Assembly (NCBI GenBank): GCA_001792895.1
Contig: MARA01000044.1
Span: 248,001 to 312,000 of the forward strand
From: Lentinus brumalis
Taxonomy: Eukaryota > Basidiomycota > Agaricomycetes > Polyporales > Polyporaceae
Direction: 5' to 3'
Length of the DNA stretch: 64,000 bases
Both the position numbers and the translations under genes were made by a program. The notes beneath the pieces are model-generated. The model was not told where the DNA came from. It worked only from the letters and a program-made list of their open reading frames with translations, and ran no database searches. Shown in pieces: positions 1-9,900 of this stretch (its first letter is position 1; the number at the start of each line of letters is the position of its first letter).

Positions 1-960
1 ACGGCACGGCGTACATTGCGGCCGCTAGAGAACAGTCTACGTGCGCGCAGGTTTGGGGCGCGCACCGAGTTCCTCTGCGGCTCTGCGTGGGCACGACACG
101 AGCGCACAAAGTGTGCTCCTCTCGCGCTCACGCCGAGTTGCAGGCCGACCTACCCACGGCACGGCGTACATTGCGGCCGCTAGAGAACAGTCTACGTGCG
201 CGCAGGTTTGGGGCGCGCACCGAGTTCCTCGAGCGCACTGCAATGCGTGCTCCTATCGCGCTCACACAGAGCAATATCTCTTGCCTGCGAATTTCTGTGG
301 GACCGTCGAGCATCGCGGCCGGGACAGCACGAGAGCTCAGCTGGCGTGCAGTCGCTCGCACTAACACGAGAGTCGCACAGCCGTGCGCATGCTCGTTTTA
401 GTGCAACCGGCTGTGCGCAACCAGCTCTTACTCGGTGAAGATGTGCGGCCCGCCGACGCGCTGCCGCGGTAGGTGCGTACTTGCACGCATGCCCGTCCCA
501 GAGCGTTGCTCCGTATGTGATCATATGCGCAGCGACTTCCCGGCGGTCCTTGCGTGGGCGAGAGACCCGCGGTCGCGCGAGCGTGAGCTCTACGCTGATC
601 GTGCGAGCTTCAGGACGTCCTCCCACCCTCAATGTCGACCCATGTCTCCGCGTGAGCACGACGAGCGCACAACATGCGCCCCTCTCGCGCTCACGCCGAG
701 ACACAGGCCGACGGACCCTCGTGTTTGCCGCCCCGAAGCACGAGAGCTTGGTTTGCGCCCATGTGCGCGATGAGCTCCTGCACTGGCATCTTGTTTTGCG
801 CACAGTGCATTCATCAGGAGCACACGTTCCACCTTGGCGCACGTATGCGCCCACCTTCGCTCGCTTGTGCGCGTAGAGGCACTTGTGCGCGTTGAGTTGC
901 TCATATGCGCTCACCTGCGTAGCACTTTGCCCCGTTTCGCGCTCCTGCGCGCAGAACTTC
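1..960. repeat. GC-rich degenerate repeat block
   Basis: Bases 1-75 recur without visible change at 156-230, a direct repeat with an offset of 155 bp whose first unit is cut by the window edge. A second pair, about 91-150 and 654-712, is similar but diverged: both contain the phrase tctcgcgctcacgccgag and are rich in TGCGCGC-type alternation. Open frames run through the block on both strands, but they have no domain, no splice structure and strongly arginine/alanine/cysteine-biased translations, so I do not call genes here. It is probably a local satellite-like array or the end of an old repeat. Confidence 0.7.
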
Positions 961-3793
961 ATGCCTTTCTTCGTGACTCAAAGGCATACTTTGTCGACCA
1001 TTTCATTATGCCGATTGGTTATCCTTTCAAGCCGGCATTCTTATTGGAGGATACGTTGATGAAGGGAGCCCTTTCACGCCAACTTCATGGACAACTAATG
1101 GGCGGAGAAAGGTATGTTATCTACACGTAGAACTTCGCGAGCGAAGGTTAACCTTTCACTTACAGTTCTCGCAAGCCGAACTAAGACATGATTATTAACT
1201 TATCGACTCCGATGATATGTCCAGGTAAGGAGTTACAACATCCCGGAAGAAAGGCGACACAAGGGAGAGCCTTTCACCTCCCTTTCAAAGTTGTCGAAGT
1301 GGCATTCAAAGGTATACTTGCTCTCCCCTTTCTCCCGCAAGGTTACCGTTCAGGAATGGTATCCTATCCCCTGTGGTGATATAGGTGCTATGTGGTTGAG
1401 ATAGGTTAAATTTCACCTAGGGAGAATGATATATGAATCAGTGACGAAACTTTAGCCCACCCTGGACTTTCACACGCCTTTCTCCCAGCACTTTTTCTGC
1501 CGGTGCACGTAGTGGAGGCCTCCGGGCTGGCTATTAGCTCAGCTACCTAATTAGGCAGAATATGGTTGCTCCCGGAGCCTCCGGGGTGGCTGTACACAGG
1601 AGCCGGTATGTGTTGCAATAGCGTGCAGGCTATTTACCGGTCTCTATTGCAATAGGTGCACACCATATGGTGTTCGGACAGCGCCGAAGAAAAGGAGAGG
1701 TCAGACGACTAGAGAGTCCGGGGATGGCCAAGCCGAGGAAGGCATATACCAGTTACACTACTGGATGAAGTACGAAGGTTATTAGTTTAGTTCAGACGAG
1801 AAAGCTCCGAAGACGAACTCGAAAGAATGGATACGCGCGCTGCGGCTGAATAAGTACTGCACGAGACGACACCAAAGAGTACTCCGGCCGAGTTTTGCAG
1901 GCCAAGAAGATGGCATACGAAAATGGAAAGGTTTCGAGAAGCTGATAGGCGATAAGGCCACTTATAGTAGCCAGTAGGAGACAGTGCGCGACGACGCGCG
2001 CGATTGCATGGCGGACGCAACGTAAGACGAAGGCGGAAGGCACAAACTAAGAGTTAAACGGATCGCGGACGTACCAGTCCTCAACACTAGTGCGACGGGG
2101 AGCAGGGTGGACCTCAGATAGAGGGAAAGCTACAGTCATGGCGCGCGACGATGCAACGCGGACGACGTGGTTATGGGATGCGACGGGAAGCACCGAAGGC
2201 GGCCTCGTAACAGCACTAGAGTACAGCTTTAGCCCGTGTGCGTGAATAAAATGGCGAAATATACCTTCCCACAGAGAAACCCTCTCGCAAAAGAGAGCGG
2301 AGAAGAACTAGGAGGAGGGCGACCTGCTTGTGCGAGTAGCCGTAGCTGAAGGACGACGTACGAGTCACTCGAGAAGACTGAAAGAGGGCGTTAACGAAAG
2401 CATCTCGGCTAGGAAGCGAGATACTCACAAGGAACCGGCTGACACGTACACAATGCGATGGTCTTGTGGGGCCAGCAGGACAACGACACTCTTTCCAGAA
2501 GGGAAGAGACGAAGGACACAACTCGCAGACTCTATCAGACAGGTGGATGAAAGGAGGACCCGCACGTAGACTCGAACACGTTGAGATCAACCCATGGAAA
2601 CTGGAAGGCACGCTGCCAGACGAGAAGCGGAGCTCAGCCGAGACAGACTGGAAGTGTAAGACGGATCAAGACTCACAGATACATGCCTCGCGCGCCCACG
2701 GTCAAGTCTATAGCTGGCGTGCTCCAACTCCACAAGGGTACGCGCGTCGAGGACGAGAGTACTCAAGTCTCTTCCCGCGGTTTGATGGTTGCGCAGGCGT
2801 GTGCCGCGATATGCGCCTCTAGCCAGTCGAATACGAATCCTCGGGACGGGAGAGGCGCTTTCGGAGCACGAGCGAGTGGTTCTGCGCGTTCCACGAGGAG
2901 ATGATGGTGCGCGATGGCGCGCGATGGCGCGCGATCAGACGAAACCGCGCGCGAGGAGGAGATCGGACAGGAGCTGCGACGGAGTAAGCAGCAGAGCTAT
3001 GTCAAATGAGCGTAGCAACAAACCTACCGCAATGGATGGGACTACACGCCAAGACCCCGGATGCGAGCTACGCTGGGCGATGGGAGGGGAAGAGATGTAC
3101 GTGGAAGTGAAGATAGCCTTGACGACCGATGCGCGGACGCCTGAATAAGGGATTAGACTGCATGAAAACATACGCAGGAGGCTCGAAGACGTACTCAGGA
3201 AGGCGAGTAAATGGCAGACAACGAGACAGAGAGGCGAGAACGCGAGAGAAGACAGGAGAAAGAGGGTGAAGGCAGGACCCAGTCCTGAAAACGAGTGGCA
3301 CGATAGACGAGACGGAAGATGCCAAGGAATGAGGTTCCTGCTGAAGCAGACAATGAGCCGTGAGGAAGAAGAGAGAAGCCAAACTTACAGGAGTAGAGAA
3401 AGAGACTTTAGGGAGGGCAGCAGCGAGGCCGAAACGTTCCCCTTTTGGGACTTAAGTTTGTGATGGCAATAGGCGCCTACGTGCCGCAAAGGAAGTCGCA
3501 CCTCTGCTTGTCTCTGAAACCACGGAAACCCGACTCACACCCGCGCTTGACCTCTCGATTTCGGCCTTCCAACTACTAGTCGACACTCATGAGCTGGCAC
3601 GCCGAGAAAATGCGCCGCGGCGAACGCGGAAACGTAAAGAGAAGCAGCAAACAAGCCACGACAACGAGCGACTCAAAGCCGGAAGAGAGGAGCTCTGCTC
3701 TTCCTCTCTCCTCCCCCACTTTCCGTCTGCCAGCAGCAGTCTCTGTACCCCCATCCCCTCGCGTCTCACCGGCTATTCTGGGCGGCAAAGACA
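961..3793 (+). other. Long purine-rich leader upstream of LINE-A ORF1
   Basis: There is no convincing gene in this 2.8 kb stretch. From about 1680 onward the + strand is strongly enriched in A and G, like the template-oriented leader of LINE-B at 34004-37534, and I read it as the probable 5' untranslated region of LINE-A. A short stretch near 3441-3475 (CCTTTTGGGACTTAAGTTTG and on) resembles the LINE-B leader near 34330-34372 on the minus strand, at a similar distance (about 350 bp) from ORF1. The true 5' end of the element was not found. Between 960 and 1400 there are short related phrases built on CCTTTCA and AAAGGTATACTT. Confidence 0.45.
1603..1673. repeat. Inverted repeats, possible structured RNA in the LINE-A leader
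   Basis: Bases 1613-1621 (ttgcaatag) and 1644-1652 (ctattgcaa) are perfect 9-bp inverted repeats, and an outer pair ccggta (1603-1608) and taccgg (1635-1640) lies in the same segment. Immediately downstream, 1660-1673 (acaccatatggtgt) is a perfect 14-bp palindrome. Just upstream, cctccggg occurs twice as a direct repeat (1519-1526 and 1578-1585). The segment could fold as RNA within the leader, but no known RNA class is recognised. Confidence 0.5.
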
Positions 3794-6526
3794 ATGTTCT
3801 ACCGGCGAACGTCGAAGTCTCAGGCGGCCTCGCCCTCAGACTCTGCGATACCCACCAAATCCCTCGACGACAATCGTCAAGGCGAGCTCAAGGATAGCGC
3901 GACGTTGAAGAGCTCTCAGAAGGGTGAGGAGGATACAGAAAAAGGGGATGGCGTCCAAGTAAGTTCTATTTACCGTCCCTCTGCTGTTTGCGCCAACAAG
4001 TGGCAGGATGCCGGTCACAAGGCCGTTTGTCTGAACCCCAAAGCTGGCGACACTGCGTCAGCTGTCGAGGAGGGAGCGAGTCAGGGCACCGTCACGCAGG
4101 ACAAGGAGCAGCGTGCGCAGAGCTATGATAGCGCGATGCTATGGACGGCCGTTGGGACGCCGCCGAAGCATGTACAGGCTCTCGCGCAGTTCGACGACCA
4201 CGAGCATGCCCCTTTCGAGGACGGCGAGGTCGAGGAACAGGAGGACATCGGTCCACCACCGAACCAAGCGGCGCTCAGACTCGAGGACGCCGAGGAGCCC
4301 TACCTGGGCGGCGGAAATCTAGACAACTACAACTTCGTCGGTGAGCACAGACGGTCGTTACCCATCCACGATATGGAACCAACCTCGAGGAAGCGTTCGT
4401 TTTCGGGTTCAGCCGTTTCTGAAGAGGCTCTGAGGTCGGCGAGGAGGCCAAGGGTCCATCGCCAGGAGACCTCACCTCCGTTGAGCTTGCCGTCAATCAG
4501 AGAAATGATCAGGAATCCATGGAGCGGAATGGGAGGCGAGGGTCCGCGTAGCTGTAACTTCCCGGCTGGTCTGCCCATGTCTACGCCTCTGCAATCCCCG
4601 TTCTCGCACAAAATATCCCCATTCCATCATGACGAGCAGGCTAATGTATCAGGCCACGCACCGACCTTCCGAGGATCGAGCGTCGACACAACGTCAAGTG
4701 CTGCTCGAAGGACCGAGGTCAACGGCGAAACGAGGCATCGCTCGCTATCCAGGATGACTTCGCGGTCGCAAGCTCAAAGCATGGAGGTGGACGAGGGCTC
4801 CGACGCGGACGGCCGTTCACTCCTCGAGAGACCGGTGGCTTCCCAGCATCGTGAACGAGGAGGCCACCCCCCTCTCGGGAAAGGTCCCAGAAGTCTTTGC
4901 GACATCCTCCAAGACCAAGAGCCGCACTCTGAGCGTCTCAACAAGCGGAACCACGAGGATCTCTGGCGAGGAGGATACCGTCCGAACGTACAGGCGGACG
5001 ACGCGAGGACGGTCCGGGGAACCAGCCCGGATACGCTGGATCAGGAAGAAGGCGTCCCGGACGAGCCGTCAAGCCGCCTCTCACACTTCTCCGCGCTTCC
5101 CAACACCAAAGCATGGCAGTACCGCCAGGACAAGAGGCGGGAAGGGGACGCACGTAACTATCAGCCTGCGGCGCTGAGAGAGCGCTCGGAGGGCCATATC
5201 GCCGAGGACACCTCGTACGCACTGCGTGCGGGAGGACGCGGCTCTAGCCGTGAACATTTCGACGAGGAGATGGAGGACGACCAGGATGAGCGAGTAAAGG
5301 AAGCTGAGCTGGAGTGGTGGCAGAGGAAGAAGACGGCGAGGCTTCCGACTGCACTGATGGAGGAGGAAGACGTCGAGGACGTCCCGAAGACAATCGACCA
5401 CCCTCATAGCGACCGGTGGACGGTCCACCTGAGCGACCCGGAGGAGTGGTATGCGGGAATGTCGAAGGAATGGATGAAGCACGTATGGCTGGACGAGGAC
5501 CCCACTGTCCTCTTCACCGTTTTCAACTACAAATACACGAACAACGGCGAGATAAATCGCCACATCGAAGGCCACGTCACAGCAATTACGACGCAGCTCA
5601 CAGGCGAGTCGGACTTCCATGTGGTCCCGCCGGACCCGGAGTGGCGACGCGAGCTGAGCTACCGTGAACTACCATCCATCTGGGCTATTAGAGGCCTCTC
5701 TGAGGCGGCGGCCTGGGAGATGATAAGGCTCAGGGTGATCTCATCGAGAGGGGTCTCCATCATCACACACCCGAAATCCATCCAGAACCCGTCGTACGTC
5801 TGCGGACTGGCGGGTTTCCTCCGTCCCGACGTGAAATCTACGAAGTTGGCTGTCCTAAGCATTCTCGAGTCGGACCACATGACGGAGCGCTTGGCGGAAC
5901 TCGTAAGGTCGAACGAGCGCATGGAACATCTGCCGTACAAGAAGCGGGTCGAGAAGGTTATCGAATCCCTCGATATACGTTTCATGGAAACCAAGGAGGA
6001 CGGGTGGGTAGCAAACGTCTTCATCACTCCGCCAACGGACGACCCCGTCGAATGGCGACAGTGGGCGGAGGAGATGCGCTCCTACGACTACAATCTATTC
6101 CTCAACGGTAAAGGGAGGGCACGGAGAGCCTTTTGGTGCGCGGGGTGTAGAGGAGTGGACCACGAGGAGATGGCATGCCCCTTCCCCAAGAGTAGAGGCT
6201 GGAAGGGACCTATGGCGGGCGATCGGCTTCACACTAAGTTCTGGCTACCGGAGTCAGCACGGGGACGGAAACCGGGACGAGGGCGCGAGCACGGTCGAGG
6301 AAACATGCATCGCCAGGCGAATCAACATGCGATAGCGACGACCCCAGTCGGGAGGGGAAGAGGAAGCCGAGGAGGCGCAGCTGGTATTGGAGGAGGTGGC
6401 CGAGGCGCTGGACCCCAGAGAGGCGGTCATGCGCAACGCGGGGGCTACGAGCAGTGGGGAGGTGCGAGGAGCGAGTGGAATATGAGAACCCTGTCGAGGC
6501 GTGGCAAGTGGGACGCGAGGTACTAG
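3794..6526 (+). CDS. LINE-A ORF1: gag-like zinc-knuckle protein
   Basis: A 910-residue ORF1 protein, presumed to coat the element RNA and form the ribonucleoprotein particle. The N-terminal half is acidic, Ser/Pro/Arg-rich and probably disordered. A more ordered region lies at about residues 540-780. Near residues 781-796 is a canonical CCHC zinc knuckle (CAGCRGVDHEEMAC, spacing C-X2-C-X4-H-X4-C). The last 80 or so residues form an RGG/Gly-Arg-rich RNA-binding tail. LINE-B ORF1 aligns throughout, including the knuckle. A candidate 48-nt intron lies at 3959-4006 (donor GTAAGT, acceptor GGCAG); it is a multiple of three and open, so the frame is kept whether or not it is spliced. The first Met is used as start; Met choice is not otherwise supported. 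Confidence 0.85.
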   Translation: MFYRRTSKSQAASPSDSAIPTKSLDDNRQGELKDSATLKSSQKGEEDTEKGDGVQVSSIYRPSAVCANKWQDAGHKAVCLNPKAGDTASAVEEGASQGTVTQDKEQRAQSYDSAMLWTAVGTPPKHVQALAQFDDHEHAPFEDGEVEEQEDIGPPPNQAALRLEDAEEPYLGGGNLDNYNFVGEHRRSLPIHDMEPTSRKRSFSGSAVSEEALRSARRPRVHRQETSPPLSLPSIREMIRNPWSGMGGEGPRSCNFPAGLPMSTPLQSPFSHKISPFHHDEQANVSGHAPTFRGSSVDTTSSAARRTEVNGETRHRSLSRMTSRSQAQSMEVDEGSDADGRSLLERPVASQHRERGGHPPLGKGPRSLCDILQDQEPHSERLNKRNHEDLWRGGYRPNVQADDARTVRGTSPDTLDQEEGVPDEPSSRLSHFSALPNTKAWQYRQDKRREGDARNYQPAALRERSEGHIAEDTSYALRAGGRGSSREHFDEEMEDDQDERVKEAELEWWQRKKTARLPTALMEEEDVEDVPKTIDHPHSDRWTVHLSDPEEWYAGMSKEWMKHVWLDEDPTVLFTVFNYKYTNNGEINRHIEGHVTAITTQLTGESDFHVVPPDPEWRRELSYRELPSIWAIRGLSEAAAWEMIRLRVISSRGVSIITHPKSIQNPSYVCGLAGFLRPDVKSTKLAVLSILESDHMTERLAELVRSNERMEHLPYKKRVEKVIESLDIRFMETKEDGWVANVFITPPTDDPVEWRQWAEEMRSYDYNLFLNGKGRARRAFWCAGCRGVDHEEMACPFPKSRGWKGPMAGDRLHTKFWLPESARGRKPGRGREHGRGNMHRQANQHAIATTPVGRGRGSRGGAAGIGGGGRGAGPQRGGHAQRGGYEQWGGARSEWNMRTLSRRGKWDARY

Positions 6527-6930
6527 GCTCGTCACTTTTTCGAGCCGTCGCTAAATTTGTCGGTGTGTCGGTGAAAGTACTGTACATGACTGTGATAATA
6601 ACACCCCCTGCTCACGAATTTCTGCGTTCTCGTGAGGACACGACGCGACAGGCTTACTGCCTGAACGATCAATGGCCGGTCAAAGACCTAACCAGATGCT
6701 CTGCGTATATTGTATGATGACAGGACTCTATGTAGGATGGTGTAAGGTAAAATACTTACCCAAAGGTCAAACCGGCACGGTGCGCACCGGGGTGGCAGCC
6801 GGATCCATGCGTGGCACGGCGTTAAGCAGCAACGACGCCGATACTGTCGAGCCACGGGAGGGCCCAAATTTACTGGTTTCGACGCAGGAAAGCCCGCCCG
6901 TCTACTTTATAAGCGGGAGCCTATTGAGGC
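6527..6930 (+). other. Inter-ORF spacer of LINE-A
   Basis: About 400 bp separate ORF1 and ORF2, comparable to the roughly 450 bp gap in LINE-B. No protein motif is seen. How ORF2 is translated (reinitiation or an internal start) cannot be told; no stop-start overlap is present. Confidence 0.6.
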
Positions 6931-9900
6931 TTGACAACTCGCGCTTTAGCAAAACGTCTCGTCTGGCAGCTGTATGTTAGACTTGCGTACTGTCACCATG
7001 GTGCGAGGATCGTACCTTGGGCCAAGTTCATGGTTGTGGCTTGGTCGACACTCTCAACCGCGAACTATACACCTTTCAAACATAACAATGGCAGTGGCAG
7101 TCTCGGCGAAGGATACATGCGCTCTGACTCGGCTGGAGGTTTGCGCTCTGTACGTGTTCAGAGCCAAGCTGCTGATGGCCGGGGTGGAATCGGCAACACG
7201 CAGGAAGAAGAACGGTCCCGGGAGTTGGATGAGCGGGAAGCAGAAGTGCCCCGGGAACGGGGCTCGGAACAGGATGAGTTGGATTTTATGCAACGAGGGG
7301 GAGTCCCGGCCGAAGCAAAAGGTCGAGGTAAGAAAGACCGGAACGAACGAAAGACAGCGATTCAAGTCGCGTCACTCAACATAAATGGTTTCGGAAATTT
7401 GATCAGAGACCACCCAGACAATAAATGGGGTAGGATCTACAGAATGATGTCGGAGCACAGAATAGGAATCTTACTATTGCAGGAGACTCACCTGACCGAA
7501 GAGCGAGTAGCTGGCATTCACAAGATGTTTGCCAGAAAAATTCGTGTCATTTTCTCAGCGAACGCTGAATCCCCAACCCAGCGAGAAGGAGTGGCGGTTG
7601 TCCTGAACTCAAGATATGTCGATACGAAGTCTGCTGTGGCGCAAGTAATTGTCCCCGGGAAGGCGATACAGGTTTCACTGACCTGCCAGGGCGGCGACAC
7701 CAAGAATATCCTGTGTATATATGCCCCGACCTCACATGGCATAACGGAGCGTAAACTCTTCTTTGAGGAAGTGAGGAAGTACTATGAAGTGCACAAGGAG
7801 TGCCAGAAGCCCCATCTGATGGCAGGGGACTTCAATAATGTAGAAGACTCGATAGACCGGCTCCCGATAACGGAAGGGCCTGACCAATCGGTGCCAGCAC
7901 TGGATGATCTGAAGCTGAGTCTAGGGCTCATGATTGCAGATGGCTGGAGGGTTACATACCCGAATACAAGAGAGTATAGCTTTCATAGGGGCGTCGGAGA
8001 CGAAGCGGTCTTCTCGAGGCTAGACCGCATATATGTGACTCCGGAGGTCTTCGACAATGCACGCGAGTGGAGAATCTGTGAGGCGGGCGTGAGGACGGAC
8101 CACAGTCTAGTCTTGGTTCAACTCACCCCAAAGAACGCACCCGTAGTAGGCAAGGGCCGCCCGACGTTCCCGCTACAACTCATTAAGGACAAAAAGCTGG
8201 CGAAAATGATCAAGGAAAGAGGGTTGATAGCAATGCAAGAGCTAAAAGCTCTGCAGGAGTCCGGAACGAGAAATGAGTCGGCCAACCCGCAGAGGATTCT
8301 GTGTGAATTTAAGACGGCGGCCATGAAGCTGGCTAGGGTCAGAGAGAAGTTGATAGTACCGAAGCTTCTAGCAGATATCAGAGAACGCGAACGTGCTCTG
8401 AGGCAGACTAAAGCGAACCGAATCATGGAGGAAAAAACCAAATTGGCGGAAGCGGAAGCACTGACAAAGCAGATCAGGCAGCTGAAGCAGAGGAGGTATA
8501 AGCAGCAGCAACAGAACTCACGAGCGACACATAGACTTTTCGGAGACCGTCCGACAAAGTACTGGTCGAGGTTACACCGGGAGTGCAGCCCGAGAGACGT
8601 GATCTCGGCTTTCGAAAAGGAGGACCAGCGTGGGGTAGCCGGAGAAAAGCTGTATGAGTGCGACTCGGTGAGAATGGCGGAGATGGCAAAAACGCACCAT
8701 ATGAAGGTCCAGCGAGACGACGAGACGGTTAAGTCCCCGGAAGAAAGAGAACATGATATTGCGGAAGCTCTAGAAAGCATCGAGGTCGCGGTGACTCCGG
8801 ACCAGGCAGATGAACTCGGAGCTGAAATAACCTATGAGGAATGTCTCCTCTCGCTGAAGTTCGCAAAGAATGGGACGTCCCCAGGATTAGATGGAATCCC
8901 CTTTGAACTATGGAAAGCCTTACATGCAAGGCATGTCGAGGACTCCCGTTTCAGAAACCGCTCGGACTTTGACGTAGTAAAGCTCTTGACGGCAGCCTTT
9001 GAGGATATAAGGGTCAACGGGGTTGATCCGCGCACGTCCTTCGCGAACGGATGGATCGCACCAATCTACAAAGAGAAAGGCGAGAGGACGAGAGTAGTCA
9101 ACTATCGCCCGATTACCCTGCTAAACACCGACTATAAGCTCCTAAGCAAGGCGCTCGCTGTACGGTTGGCAGATGTCGCGCCGGCAATCATACATAAGGC
9201 GCAAGCAGGTTTCGTACCAGGACGTAAAATCCATAATCACACCCAACTAGCAAGAATGATGATGTACTGGACAGAGGCGAATGAGGAGGATGGAGCCATC
9301 GTCGCTCTCGACCAGGAGAAAGCATATGACAAAATTGCACATGATTACCTTTGGAGAGTCCTAGAACGCTTCCGCATTCCGGATACCTTCATAAAAATGA
9401 TCAAATCGCTCTATAGAAACGCGAAGACGTCAGTAATGGTAAATGGGATCCTAAGCAAGGCTTACTTAGTCTACAGAGGCGTCCGGCAAGGAGACCCGCT
9501 GTCGTGCCTTCTATTTGACCTGGCAATTGAGCCACTATCGGCGATGATCCGAAAGTCTAAGATTGAAGGTTTCAGTATACCACGAACCTCGGAAATACTC
9601 AAGGCGGTCCTCTTTGCGGATGATACGACAGTATACTTGTCATGTCGAGATGATTTCCAGACCCTCCAGGACGTACTGGACACGTGGTGTTCTGCGGCGA
9701 AGGCAAAGTTCAACATCAGTAAGACGGAAATTATTCCGATAGGAAGCCTGACCCACAGGAAAGAGATGGCAGAGACGTATAAGAGAACTGGGGCGTGGAA
9801 ATGCTACCCACGAGGGGTCCATGTGGCGCAAGAAGGGGAAGCGGTACGAATACTTGGGGCTTTCTTTGGGAACGGGGTTAGCCAGGTGGACGTGTGGTCG

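Noticed and set aside
192..962. 256-codon minus-strand ORF in the first kilobase
   Set aside because: It runs across degenerate GC-rich repeats with Arg/Ala/Cys-biased composition and no domain; overlapping frames on both strands are equally open.
1530..1600. tRNA-like look (TAGCTCAG followed by GGTTGCTC)
   Set aside because: No acceptor stem or cloverleaf spacing can be formed; the T-arm consensus is absent.
3567..3574. ttccaact matches the 8 bases after the LINE-A poly(A) (12494-12501), a possible target-site duplication
   Set aside because: Eight bases are expected by chance with fair probability over a 9 kb search, and a start there would leave a leader ten times shorter than that of LINE-B.
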